Shown here in pieces: positions 33,456 to 42,914 of a DNA stretch of 64,000 nucleotides. This stretch comes from an uncultured Collinsella sp. (GTDB lineage Bacteria > Actinomycetota > Coriobacteriia > Coriobacteriales > Coriobacteriaceae): the NCBI GenBank assembly GCA_900539735.1, contig UQDE01000002.1, positions 24,445 through 88,444 on the forward strand. Direction: 5' to 3'. Within the stretch, counting starts at the first letter, position 1, and each line of letters starts with the position of its first letter. Under the pieces are notes generated by a model. It had not been told where the DNA came from. It was given only the letters and a program-made list of their open reading frames with translations, and did not search any database. A program made the translations under genes and the position numbers.

Positions 33456-33956
33456 ATGGATATCCAACTTAAGACGGGATGCTTTGATGACGCGGCGTTG
33501 GTGCGCCGCGTCGTTTTTATGGACGAGCAAGGCTACGAGAATGAGTTCGACGCTATCGACGAGGATCCAAACTGCATTCATGTGACGCTCTATGTAGACG
33601 GCGAGCTTGCCGGTTGCTCGCGCGTGTTTCCCGAGGAACTGGAGCGCGCGGCAGATGCAGAGGCTCCGGTTTCGCCGGCGTGCGACTTGGACGAAGGCGT
33701 TGCGGCGGGGGAGACCTATATTATGGGGCGCGTCGCCGTGCTGCCGGCTATGCGTCGTCGCGGACTGGCGAGTGCGATCGTCGAGGCCAGTGCTTCGTGT
33801 GCACGCGATGCCGGCGCTAAGCTTATTAAGCTGCATGCGCAGGAATACGTGTTGCCGCTCTATGCAAAGGCGGGCTACACGCAAATTGCCCCGGTAGATT
33901 ACGAAGACGAGGGCCAGCCCCATGTCTGGATGGCCAAGCGCGTAGATGGCAGATAG
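33456..33956 (+). CDS. GNAT-family N-acetyltransferase
   Basis: The 166-residue protein has the acetyl-CoA pyrophosphate loop VLPAMRRRGLASAIV, preceded by YIMGRVAVLP, and a C-terminal KLHAQEYVLPLYAKAGY, as in the ElaA-like branch. The start follows GAAAGGG; a TTG 18 bp upstream is also in frame. The acceptor substrate cannot be inferred. Confidence 0.85.
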   Translation: MDIQLKTGCFDDAALVRRVVFMDEQGYENEFDAIDEDPNCIHVTLYVDGELAGCSRVFPEELERAADAEAPVSPACDLDEGVAAGETYIMGRVAVLPAMRRRGLASAIVEASASCARDAGAKLIKLHAQEYVLPLYAKAGYTQIAPVDYEDEGQPHVWMAKRVDGR

Positions 33957-34158
33957 GGACGTTCCTTTTCTGCCGGCAGTTGGGGACGCTCCTTGGCAAT
34001 TGGCGCATCGGAGCGCTTAGACATACAGTTTTTCGATTCCGTATGTATATATGCGCGCTAATGGGTTATAAAATCTAAGTCTGAACATAGCAGGTCTGCG
34101 ATTCGGCTCGGGCGACCGGGCCGTTTTTGCGGACGGGGGTAGCGCGAAAGGACTGCAC

Positions 34159-36183
34159 ATGCGTCAATTTAAGACCGAGAGCAAAAAACTGCTCGACCTC
34201 ATGATCAACTCCATCTACACCAATAAGGAAATCTTCCTGCGCGAGCTTATCTCTAACGCGAGCGACGCCGTCGACAAGCTCAACTTTAAGAGCCTGCAGG
34301 ATCCGAGCGTCAAGATCGACCAGGGCGACCTGGCTATTCGCGTTTCCTTTGATAAAGACGCCCGCACCATTACCATCTCGGATAACGGCATTGGCATGAC
34401 CGCCGAGGAGCTCGAGCGCAATCTGGGCACCATCGCCCATTCCGGCTCCGAGGAGTTTAAGACCGAGAACGCCGAGCAGCAGGGTTCGGATGTCGACATC
34501 ATCGGCCAGTTTGGCGTGGGCTTCTACTCGGCTTTTATGGTCGCCAGCCATGTGAAGGTCGTCAGCCGCGCCTACGGCGAGGATGTCGCCCATGTGTGGG
34601 AATCCGACGGTCTTGAGGGCTACACCATCGAGGACGGCGAGCGTGCCGAGCACGGTACCGATGTCATCCTGACGCTGCGCGAGAACGAGAAGCTCGATGC
34701 CGACGGCGAGGCCGAGACCTACGATCGCTTCCTGACCGAGTGGAGCCTCAAGAGCCTAATTCAGCAGTACAGTAACTATGTGCGTTACCCGATCCAGATG
34801 ATGGTGTCCAAGAGCCGCCAGAAACCCAAGCCCGAGGACGCCGGCGACGATTACAAGCCCGAGTACGAGGACTACCAGGAGCTCGAGACCGTCAACTCCA
34901 TGACGCCGATCTGGAAAAAGCGCAGCTCCGATGTCGAGCAGAAGGACTACGACGAGTTCTACAAGTCCACGTTCCACGACTTTGACGATCCTGCGCGCAC
35001 CATCAGCTTCCATGCCGAGGGCACGCTCGAGTATGACGCCCTGCTGTTTGTGCCGGGCCGCGCGCCGTTCGATCTGTACAGCAAGGATTACGAGAAGGGT
35101 CTGGCGCTCTACAGCTCCAATGTCCTGATCATGGAGAAGTGCGACGACCTGCTGCCCGACTACTACAACTTTGTCCGCGGCGTCGTGGATTCCGCCGACG
35201 TGTCGCTCAACATCTCGCGTGAGACGCTGCAGCAGAACCGTCAGCTCAAGGCCATCGCCAAGCGTGTGGAAAAGAAGATCACCGCTGACCTTGAGGATAT
35301 GCGTGACAACGACCGCGAGGCCTACGAGAAGTTCTTTGAGAACTTTGGCCGCGGCCTTAAGTACGGCATCTACTCGAGCTATGGCATGAAGGCCGATGAG
35401 CTCGCCGACCTGTTGCTGTTCTGGTCTGCCAAGGAACAGAAGATGATTACCCTGGCCGAGTATGCCAAGGGCATGCCTGAGGATCAGAAGGCCATCTACT
35501 ACGCCGCCGGCGACTCGCGTGAGCGCTTGGCCAAGATGCCCGTGGTAAAGGGCGTGCTCGACCGCGGCTATGACGTGCTGCTGCTGACGCAGGATGTGGA
35601 TGAGTTCACGTTCCAGGCTATGCGTGAGTACGTTGCCGCCGATATGCCCAAGATCTACGAGGACGATGCTGCCCGCGAGGCTGCCGAGAAGGCTGTGGCC
35701 GACGGTGCCGAGCCCGAGGTCGAGGATCGTCATCTGGAGCTCAAGAACGTTGCGACCGGTGATCTTGACCTGGCGACCGAGGACGAGAAGAAGGAGGCCG
35801 AGGACGCCACCAAGGAGAACGAGGACCTCTTTAGCGCTATGAAGGAGGCGCTCGGTGACAAGGTCGAGAAAGTTGCCGTCTCCGCGCGCCTGACCGATGC
35901 CCCCGCTTGCATCACCACCGAGGGCCCGCTTTCGCTCGAGATGGAGAAGGTGCTCCAGAAGGGACCCGAGGGCGCGCCCGACGGCATGCCCAAGAGCCAG
36001 CGCGTGCTCGAGCTCAACGCCAAGCACCCGGTTTTCGACAAGCTTGTCGCTGCCCAGAAGGCAGGCGACGCCGACAAGATCAAGCAGTACTCCGGCTTGC
36101 TCTACGATCAGGCCCTGCTGGTCGAGGGCATCCTCCCCGAGGACCCCGTTGCCTTCGCGGCGGCTGTTTGCAACTTGATGTAG
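34159..36183 (+). CDS. htpG: Hsp90-family chaperone HtpG
   Basis: The 674-residue protein starts FKTESKKLLDLMINSIYTNKE-like with LISNASDAVDKL, the ATP-site DNGIGMTAEEL and GQFGVGFYSAFMVA, followed by the middle domain and a C-terminal dimerisation domain. Length is slightly above the common 620-640 because of an acidic Lys/Glu insert around residues 505-560. No CIRCE-type operator is visible upstream; the gene has its own leader and weak TATAAA box. Confidence 0.95.
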   Translation: MRQFKTESKKLLDLMINSIYTNKEIFLRELISNASDAVDKLNFKSLQDPSVKIDQGDLAIRVSFDKDARTITISDNGIGMTAEELERNLGTIAHSGSEEFKTENAEQQGSDVDIIGQFGVGFYSAFMVASHVKVVSRAYGEDVAHVWESDGLEGYTIEDGERAEHGTDVILTLRENEKLDADGEAETYDRFLTEWSLKSLIQQYSNYVRYPIQMMVSKSRQKPKPEDAGDDYKPEYEDYQELETVNSMTPIWKKRSSDVEQKDYDEFYKSTFHDFDDPARTISFHAEGTLEYDALLFVPGRAPFDLYSKDYEKGLALYSSNVLIMEKCDDLLPDYYNFVRGVVDSADVSLNISRETLQQNRQLKAIAKRVEKKITADLEDMRDNDREAYEKFFENFGRGLKYGIYSSYGMKADELADLLLFWSAKEQKMITLAEYAKGMPEDQKAIYYAAGDSRERLAKMPVVKGVLDRGYDVLLLTQDVDEFTFQAMREYVAADMPKIYEDDAAREAAEKAVADGAEPEVEDRHLELKNVATGDLDLATEDEKKEAEDATKENEDLFSAMKEALGDKVEKVAVSARLTDAPACITTEGPLSLEMEKVLQKGPEGAPDGMPKSQRVLELNAKHPVFDKLVAAQKAGDADKIKQYSGLLYDQALLVEGILPEDPVAFAAAVCNLM

Positions 36184-36210
36184 TTCGGGGATACGGCACC
36201 GTAACTAGAT

Positions 36211-36292
36211 TAGAACGAGAGTGGATAATCTCCCACTTTTGGCTCGAATGCGGGCTTGAAGTGGGAGATTTTCCACTCTCGTTTCCTTTTGA
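36211..36292 (+). terminator. long hairpin terminator after htpG
   Basis: AACGAGAGTGG and CCACTCTCGTT enclose a 3/3 internal loop, then ATCTCCCACTT and AAGTGGGAGAT, with a 20-nt apical loop. TTTCCTTTT follows. A second hairpin (GATCCCTT/AAGGGATC) with ATTTATTTG lies just downstream at about 36294-36322. The remaining gap to the next gene holds its presumed promoter (TACAAT near 36455). Confidence 0.75.
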
Positions 36293-36495
36293 ATGATCCC
36301 TTCGTCCCCAAGGGATCATTTATTTGTGCGGGTTGTGGTTTTGGGAGCTGCGGGAATTTAAGATACTGTACAACTGTACGTTAAATCATCTTCGTAGTAT
36401 ATTGCTACCCGCAAAACTCAGCACCATTGTGCCGCGAGGCACTAAAGCGTCTACGTACAATGGTTGTCGATAGTACGATTCGATTCAACGACAGG

Positions 36496-39285
36496 ATGGA
36501 TGGTCCAAGCGTGAGTCTCGGCAGCAAACTATCCAACGCAAAGGTCTCCTTTGCGATATTTAAGCGCGACATTAAGCGACTGCTTATGAACCCCGTCGCC
36601 CTGGTGGTTACCCTGGGCGTGTGCGTCATTCCCTCGCTGTATGCCTGGTACAACATCGTTGCCAACTGGGATCCGTACGGAAATACCCAGGGCATTAAAA
36701 TCGCCATCGCCAACAACGATCAGGGCACCCAGAACGACCTAGTGGGCGAGCTTAACGCAGGCGATAAGGTGGTCGACCAGCTCAAGGAGAACGACCAGCT
36801 TGGCTGGACCTTCGTCGACTCGGCGGCAGATGCCAAAGAGGGCGTCGAAAGTGGCGAATACTATGCTGCCATCGTGATTCCCAAGAACTTCTCCGACAAT
36901 CTCGTCTCGATGCTCGACGGCAATTACCATCAGCCCAAGCTCACCTATTACGTCAACGAAAAAAAGAGCGCCATTGCGCCCAAGGTCACCGATACCGGTG
37001 CCAACACCATCGAGGAGCAGATCAACTCGGAGTTTGTCTCCACGGTGGGCGAGACCGTCGCGGGCATTGCCAAAGATGCTGGCATCGACCTTAAAGACAA
37101 GGCAACCCAGACCCAGGATTCGCTGGCGGGCTCGGTGTCCGAGGCGTCTGATACCCTGGGCGAAGTACGCGATTCCATCGGCGACATGAACACCGCCATC
37201 GACAAGACGAGCAACTCGATTGCTTCGGCCGATGCTGCGCTGGCGGGCCTGCAGGGGCAGGCGCCTTCGCTAACGCAGGCAATCGCACAGGGTAATGATC
37301 TGCTGGGCGAAGCTCGCACCACGGCTGGCAAGTCCATCACCTCGCTCTCCAAGGCACTTTCGGAGGGCAGCATCGTGCTGAGTAAGACATCGGCTTCTGC
37401 GAACGCTGCGATTGGCAAACTCACCGGTACGGTTACGTCCACGACCACTCGAATCGACAACTCGCTCGAATCCCTTCAAGCGACGATTGACCACAACAGC
37501 GCTGTCATCGAGCGCCTGCAGATTCTCGCTAACGATACGTCGACGGGATCGGAGGACGCCGACGCGCTCATCGCATCGACCATCAATTCGCTTCGCGAGC
37601 AAAACCAGAAGTTGCAGAGCATCAAGGATGGCCTCTCTGCACAGTCGAGCGCCATGGCAAACGACGCTACGGCAATCTCAAGCGCGAGCAACGCACTCAA
37701 CGCGGCAATTCAGACCGGTACGGCTAACCTCGGTCAGGCTCAGACCGATCTGGGACAGAACGCACTGCCGAAGGCTTCGAGTGCGCTTGACTCCTTTGCC
37801 GCCGTTTCGGGCGATTTGACCGGCATTGTATCGGGTATGACCCCCACGATAGCGAGCGCGCGCGGCACGCTGGCGCAGCTCGACGCCACGCTCAAGCAGG
37901 CAAAGACCACGCTGTCTCAAACCGATGCCTCTCTTGCCAAGGTTCAGGACAAGCTCGCGACCGCCGCTAATGACATTGCGGCGCTGCAGACCTCTGAGTC
38001 TATGGGCGAGTTAGCCGACCTCATGGACGTCGACGTCAATGACGTGGCAGATTTCATGGCATCTCCGGTTGAGCTGACGTCCAAGTCAATCTATCCGGTC
38101 AAGAGCTTTGGCTCGGGCATCGCGCCCTTCTACACCAATCTGGCGCTGTGGGTAGGCGGCTATGTGCTCATCGCTATCTACAAGCTCGAGGTCGACCGCG
38201 AGGGCATCGGTAGCTTTACGGCGCGTCAGGGCTACTTTGGCCGCTGGCTGCTGATGGTGATCCTGGGTGCGTTCCAGGCCATCATCGTTACGGTGGGCGA
38301 TTTGGTGATTGGCGTGCAGTGCGTCAACCCGCTGCTCTTTGTGCTGGGCGGCATCGCTATCTCGTTCACCTACGTCAACATCATCTATGCGCTGTCCACC
38401 ACGTTTAAGCATATCGGCAAGGCTATCGGTGTCATTCTCGTTATCGTGCAGATTCCGGGTTCGTCGGGCATGTATCCCATCGAGATGATGCCCGGCTTCT
38501 TCCGGTGGCTGCACCCGCTGCTGCCCTTCACCTATGGCATCAACCTGCTGCGCGAGACCGTCGGTGGCATGTATTCGTTCAACTACCTGTTCAACCTGTG
38601 CATCCTGGGCGTGTTCCTTATCGTGGCGCTCTTTATCGGCCTGCAGCTGCGCCCGTTGCTGCTCAACCTCAACCTGCTCTTTGATAAGCAGCTTTCCACG
38701 ACGGGCCTCATGATTTGCGAGTCCAACGACCTGCCGCGCCAGCGCTATTCGCTGCGCACGGCCATGCGCGTCATGCTCGATTCGGATTCGTACCGTCGCG
38801 AGCTGCTCGATCATGCCGTGGCGTTTGAGCATCGTTACCCGTACTACATCAAGGGCGGTTTTGCCGCCGTGGTAGGCGTGCAGGTTCTGCTCTTTGTGCT
38901 TTCGACGGTGCTCGATATCGACAATAACGGCAAGATCATCCTGCTCGTTATCTGGATCATTTCGGTTATCGCCATCTGTGGCTGGCTCATCAACATCGAG
39001 TACATCCGTGCGAGCCTCAATACCCAGATGCGTATCTCGGCGCTTTCGGACGAGGACCTTCGCCGCGAGATGCGCGAGCACACGGCTGCCATCCCTGCTG
39101 CCCGTCGCATGTTTGGTCTCAACGCCAGCGAGCGGGGCACCAAGGACAGCGAACAGCTCACGAGCCGTCTGCCGCATATCGGTGCGCATCGTAAGGTTCA
39201 AGATGTCGACGACGTTGACAACGTAAGCGGAAACGACGGGGACACCACCCCGCTTGGCAAGCACTCTAAAGGAGGTGAGGCATAA
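36496..39285 (+). CDS. YhgE/Pip-type membrane protein (first of pair)
   Basis: The protein has about 929 residues with an N-terminal membrane helix (VALVVTLGVCVIPSLYAWYN), the YhgE signature NWDPYGNTQGIKIAIAN, a long coiled-coil-like extracytoplasmic region rich in Ala/Ser/Thr, six further membrane helices in the ABC-2-like C-terminal half, and a soluble tail of about 100 residues after a final helix pair. The start is uncertain (ATG 36460, ATG 36496 or GTG 36511). YhgE/Pip relatives include phage-infection protein and the membrane part of type VII-linked systems. Confidence 0.85.
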   Translation: MDGPSVSLGSKLSNAKVSFAIFKRDIKRLLMNPVALVVTLGVCVIPSLYAWYNIVANWDPYGNTQGIKIAIANNDQGTQNDLVGELNAGDKVVDQLKENDQLGWTFVDSAADAKEGVESGEYYAAIVIPKNFSDNLVSMLDGNYHQPKLTYYVNEKKSAIAPKVTDTGANTIEEQINSEFVSTVGETVAGIAKDAGIDLKDKATQTQDSLAGSVSEASDTLGEVRDSIGDMNTAIDKTSNSIASADAALAGLQGQAPSLTQAIAQGNDLLGEARTTAGKSITSLSKALSEGSIVLSKTSASANAAIGKLTGTVTSTTTRIDNSLESLQATIDHNSAVIERLQILANDTSTGSEDADALIASTINSLREQNQKLQSIKDGLSAQSSAMANDATAISSASNALNAAIQTGTANLGQAQTDLGQNALPKASSALDSFAAVSGDLTGIVSGMTPTIASARGTLAQLDATLKQAKTTLSQTDASLAKVQDKLATAANDIAALQTSESMGELADLMDVDVNDVADFMASPVELTSKSIYPVKSFGSGIAPFYTNLALWVGGYVLIAIYKLEVDREGIGSFTARQGYFGRWLLMVILGAFQAIIVTVGDLVIGVQCVNPLLFVLGGIAISFTYVNIIYALSTTFKHIGKAIGVILVIVQIPGSSGMYPIEMMPGFFRWLHPLLPFTYGINLLRETVGGMYSFNYLFNLCILGVFLIVALFIGLQLRPLLLNLNLLFDKQLSTTGLMICESNDLPRQRYSLRTAMRVMLDSDSYRRELLDHAVAFEHRYPYYIKGGFAAVVGVQVLLFVLSTVLDIDNNGKIILLVIWIISVIAICGWLINIEYIRASLNTQMRISALSDEDLRREMREHTAAIPAARRMFGLNASERGTKDSEQLTSRLPHIGAHRKVQDVDDVDNVSGNDGDTTPLGKHSKGGEA

Positions 39286-41475
39286 ATGAAAAACATCCTG
39301 CACCTGTTTAAGCGCGATGTCCAAAACGTGTCTCGCTCCGTGATCGGCTTGGTTGTTGTGATGGGCCTGATCATCGTGCCGTGCCTGTACGCGTGGTTTA
39401 ACATCGCCGGAAGCTGGGATCCCTACGGCAATACCGGCAACCTTAAAATTGCCGTGGTCAACACTGACGAGGGCTACGAGAGCGATCTGATTCCCGTCGA
39501 GGTCAACGTGGGCGAAAACGTAACCGCCACCCTGCGCGGCAACGAGAACTTCGACTGGGTCGTCCTCAACGATCGCGATAAGGCGATTGAGGGCGTTAAG
39601 TCGGGCGCGTACTACGCTGCCGTCGTTATCCCTAAAACGTTTAGCGCCGACATGATGACGCTTTTCTCGACCGAGGTGAAGCACGCCGATATCGAGTTCT
39701 ATGAGAACCAGAAGGCCAACGCTATCGCACAGATTGTGACCGAGAAGGGCTCGAGCGCCGTCCAGAACCAGGTCAACGAGACCTTTACCAAGACCATCAC
39801 GACCATCGGCCTTAAGACCGTGTCCAGCCTGCTCGACTATATGAGCACCGACCAGGTGAGCAACTTTATCGCCAATCTGTCCTCTACGCTGGGCGATTCG
39901 GTCGAGGACCTGCAGGACGTTCAGGCGAGTGCGACGTCGCTCGCGGGCATTTTGAGCTCTACGTCCGATTCACTGACATCGGCGGGTGGCATGCTCAAGC
40001 AGACGGGCACCGTCGATGAGTCGACGAAGCAGCTGATGGAGCATGCCAAGAGCGGCATCAATGATTCCAAGGAAGCGCTCAAGGCCGCCAGCGATGCCGT
40101 TGACGCGGCGATTGACGGAAGCGCGGGCTCGTTCGACAACGTGTCCGCCGAGCTTGCGAAGGCATTCGATGCCGCGAATCAGCATGTTGACCTTACGGTG
40201 TCTCAGCTCAACGAAGCCGCAGCGGCGCTCAATACGCGTGCTGACGATATCGATGCGATGGCCGATCGGCTCCGCAACCTTGCCGACAAGGTGAGTGATG
40301 ACAAGCTCAAAGACGGCCTCAAGTCCGCTGCGACGTCGCTGGGCAGAATTGCCGTGGAGTACCGCAACAATGCGAAGGACCTGACGGCGACCGCAAAGTC
40401 CCTTTCGGACGGCATGGCGGAGGTCAACAACTCGCGTGCCGAGGTCGACCAGGCCATCGCCGATGCCAAGGCGGGTATCTCGGGTGCCAAGTCCGACTAC
40501 GATTCTACGTTCTCGGTTAAGGCCAAGGAGCTCAAGAAGACCATTTCGGGCGTTCTGGATTCCCTGAACGGTATCTCGGGTGACTTGGATAGCGCCGTGA
40601 GCGGTCTGACCGACGCCTCTGGTTCGCTCGCGAAGGGTCTCTCCAAGGCTGCAAGGCTCGTCAACAAGGCTTCCGATCAGCTGGGCGAGGCGTCGGACAA
40701 GATCAGTGCCTTTAAGGACGAGCTTGATAGCGCTCTGATCTCGGGTGACCTGGCCATGATTAAGACAATGATTGGCAGTGACCCCGAGGGCCTCGCCGTG
40801 TCGCTTTCCGGCCCTGTCGCACTCGACCGCAAGCCCGTCTATCCGATCCGCAACTACGGTTCGGCCATGGCGCCGTTCTACACGATTCTGTCGCTCTGGG
40901 TCGGCTCGATCGTACTGGCGGCCATGATGAAGGTCTCGGTTGACGATGAGCTTATCAACGAGCTCATCCCCGTGCGCCTGCACGAGATCTACCTGGGCCG
41001 TTATCTGTTCTTTGGCGGTCTGGCCTTGCTGCAGGCAACGCTCGTGTGCGCGGGCGACATTCTGTTCTTTGGCATTCAGTGCGACAACCCCCTGCAGTTT
41101 GTGCTTGCCGGCTGGGTCGCGAGTCTCGTGTTCTCCAATATCGTCTACACGCTTACGGTATCGTTTGGCGATATCGGCAAGGCCCTCGCCGTCGTGCTGC
41201 TGGTCATGCAGGTCGGCGGTTCGGGTGGTACGTTCCCCATCGAGATGACCGGCCCCGTGTTCCAGGCGATCTACCCGTTCCTGCCGTTTACTCACGGCAT
41301 CAACGCCATGCACGCCGCCATGGCCGGTGCCTACCATATGGAGTACTGGATTGAGCTGGGTATCTTGGCGAGCTACCTGATTCCGTCGTTGGCCCTGGGC
41401 GTCGTCTTCCGCCGCCCAGTCATCAAAGCCAACGACTGGATCATCGAAAAACTGGAGTCGACAAAGCTAATTTAG
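39286..41475 (+). CDS. YhgE/Pip-type membrane protein (second of pair)
   Basis: The 729-residue protein has the same plan as its upstream neighbour: N-terminal helix (VIGLVVVMGLIIVPCLYAW), NIAGSWDPYGNTGNLKIAV, a long helical extracytoplasmic region and an ABC-2-like set of C-terminal helices with YPFLPFTHGINAMHAAM. It begins directly after the first gene with AAAGGAGGTGAGG before the ATG. The pair probably forms a heteromeric membrane complex with elongated external stalks; the cargo is unknown. Confidence 0.87.
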   Translation: MKNILHLFKRDVQNVSRSVIGLVVVMGLIIVPCLYAWFNIAGSWDPYGNTGNLKIAVVNTDEGYESDLIPVEVNVGENVTATLRGNENFDWVVLNDRDKAIEGVKSGAYYAAVVIPKTFSADMMTLFSTEVKHADIEFYENQKANAIAQIVTEKGSSAVQNQVNETFTKTITTIGLKTVSSLLDYMSTDQVSNFIANLSSTLGDSVEDLQDVQASATSLAGILSSTSDSLTSAGGMLKQTGTVDESTKQLMEHAKSGINDSKEALKAASDAVDAAIDGSAGSFDNVSAELAKAFDAANQHVDLTVSQLNEAAAALNTRADDIDAMADRLRNLADKVSDDKLKDGLKSAATSLGRIAVEYRNNAKDLTATAKSLSDGMAEVNNSRAEVDQAIADAKAGISGAKSDYDSTFSVKAKELKKTISGVLDSLNGISGDLDSAVSGLTDASGSLAKGLSKAARLVNKASDQLGEASDKISAFKDELDSALISGDLAMIKTMIGSDPEGLAVSLSGPVALDRKPVYPIRNYGSAMAPFYTILSLWVGSIVLAAMMKVSVDDELINELIPVRLHEIYLGRYLFFGGLALLQATLVCAGDILFFGIQCDNPLQFVLAGWVASLVFSNIVYTLTVSFGDIGKALAVVLLVMQVGGSGGTFPIEMTGPVFQAIYPFLPFTHGINAMHAAMAGAYHMEYWIELGILASYLIPSLALGVVFRRPVIKANDWIIEKLESTKLI

Positions 41476-41515
41476 TGCGGCAACGTTAACGCTGATGTAG
41501 CACTAATGCCAGCGA

Positions 41516-41615
41516 GCGAGCCGCATTTGCGCCAAGGTGACGTGAAATGAAAGGGCGCTGACCTTCTGGTCGCGCCCTTGAAATTGAACGTCAGATTGGC
41601 GTGAATGCGGCTCGC
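41516..41615. repeat. 100-bp palindrome with inner terminator hairpin
   Basis: The outer arms (41516-41543 and 41588-41615) pair over 28 positions with four mismatches, starting GCGAGCCGCATT/AATGCGGCTCGC. Inner AAGGGCG/CGCCCTT (41550-41579 region) forms a hairpin with ACCTTCTGGT at its tip. The flanks of the inner stem are similar (GAAATGA and GAAATTGA). It follows the yhgE pair; the rest of the 339-bp gap before the transporter gene shows no gene. Confidence 0.75.
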
Positions 41616-41814
41616 GCAGCGTCGGCCGGTCCGCCGTTCGGTAGAACGGCGGAACAAAACGCTTTAGTGGGCTGGATTGCGTGGGTTGCTTGGTTGTTGC
41701 TACAGTAGCGGGGCGTGCCGGGGGTCCGGTGCGCCCTGTTTTTATTTGACCATGAGGCGGCACGCAGCCATACACGTGCGGACACCACGCCCAGATTGAG
41801 TGCGAGGATGTTCC

Positions 41815-42798
41815 ATGGCCCAATACGCTGCCAACGAAATCGAAAACTTGCCCGATAGCCCAGTAGCCCGTGAGGATTTGGGCGCGGGCGGTATTCCCCG
41901 TGGTGCCGGCGCTCGCTCGCCGCTGTTCTGGAAGGTTCTGCTCCTTTCGGTGGCGGTCATCTGGGGCTACTCCTTTACCACTATGAAGGACGCACTCGGC
42001 ACCATTCCGGTGTTCGCGCTGCTCTATGTACGCTTTCTGCCCGCAGCGTTGGTCATGTTTGCCGTCTTCCACAAGCGCATCATCGCGCACCTCAACGCTC
42101 GCAACCTGATCGTTGGCCTGAGTATGGGCGTGCTCATGTGGGCGGCCTATGCGTTGCAGACGGTCGGTCTGGCACATACTACGGCGGGCAAGAATGCTTT
42201 TTTGACGGGCACGTATTGCATCCTTGTGCCGTTCGCGAGCTATTTCCTGAGCGGTGAAAAGCTCACGCGCTACAACTTGGGTGCCGCGCTGCTGTGCCTA
42301 GCGGGCATTGGCCTCGTCGCACTCGATAGCGTTGAATTCAACATTGGTGACGTCATTACGCTGGCGGGTGCGGCCTTTTTCGCCATCCAGATGGCGGTGA
42401 CTGCCAAGTACGGTCGCAAAATGGACATTAACGTCATCACGTTTTGGATGTTTGTGGGCAACGGCGTGCTGAGCCTGGCAACGTCGCTGCTATTCGAGAC
42501 CCAAGCGCCTCTGTCCGTTTGGACGCCGAGCTTTATCAGTGCGATGGCGTTTCTCTCGGTGGGCTGCACATGCGCGGCTCTGCTCATCCAAAACGTCGGC
42601 CTGGCGCATGTCCCGGCCTCGACGGGCTCGCTGCTCCTTTCGATGGAGTCGCCTTCGGGTGTGCTGTTCTCGGTGCTGCTGATGGGGGAGGCGCTCACCT
42701 CGCGCCTGCTCGCCGGCTTCGCGCTCATCTTCCTGTCGATTATCTTGAGCGAGACTCACTTCGATTTTTTGCGTCGAAAGCCGCGCCCGCAATTGTAA
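41815..42798 (+). CDS. EamA/DMT-family transporter
   Basis: The 327-residue protein has a 30-residue polar N-terminus and ten predicted membrane helices in two EamA repeats, with AVIWGYSFTTMKDAL near the first helix and GLAHTTAGKNAFLTG, typical of drug/metabolite transporters. The substrate is unknown. It starts after GCGAGGA and ends at a strong terminator. Confidence 0.85.
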   Translation: MAQYAANEIENLPDSPVAREDLGAGGIPRGAGARSPLFWKVLLLSVAVIWGYSFTTMKDALGTIPVFALLYVRFLPAALVMFAVFHKRIIAHLNARNLIVGLSMGVLMWAAYALQTVGLAHTTAGKNAFLTGTYCILVPFASYFLSGEKLTRYNLGAALLCLAGIGLVALDSVEFNIGDVITLAGAAFFAIQMAVTAKYGRKMDINVITFWMFVGNGVLSLATSLLFETQAPLSVWTPSFISAMAFLSVGCTCAALLIQNVGLAHVPASTGSLLLSMESPSGVLFSVLLMGEALTSRLLAGFALIFLSIILSETHFDFLRRKPRPQL

Positions 42799-42809
42799 AC
42801 AACTTGTTG

Positions 42810-42836
42810 CGCCGCCCTCCTGGGGCGGCATTTTTT
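42810..42836 (+). terminator. terminator after the EamA transporter
   Basis: GCCGCCC-TCCT-GGGGCGGC stem followed by ATTTTTT. Confidence 0.8.
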
Positions 42837-42862
42837 ATGCCTCGCCCTTAAAGTAGTACCTT

Positions 42863-42884
42863 GCACTTTACGCTATCAAAGTGC
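42863..42884. promoter_or_regulatory. short palindrome upstream of the M20 amidohydrolase
   Basis: GCACTTT-ACGCTATC-AAAGTGC, a 7-bp inverted repeat with 8-bp centre, lies 31 bp before the start codon where a repressor would act. No protein candidate is assigned. Confidence 0.45.
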
Positions 42885-42914
42885 TTGCTGCAAAAACGAT
42901 ACTGGAGGGCATCT

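Noticed and set aside
34020..34158. CIRCE or similar heat-shock operator in front of htpG
   Set aside because: No TTAGCACTC/GAGTGCTAA pair or close relative is present. Only a weak TATAAA box was found.
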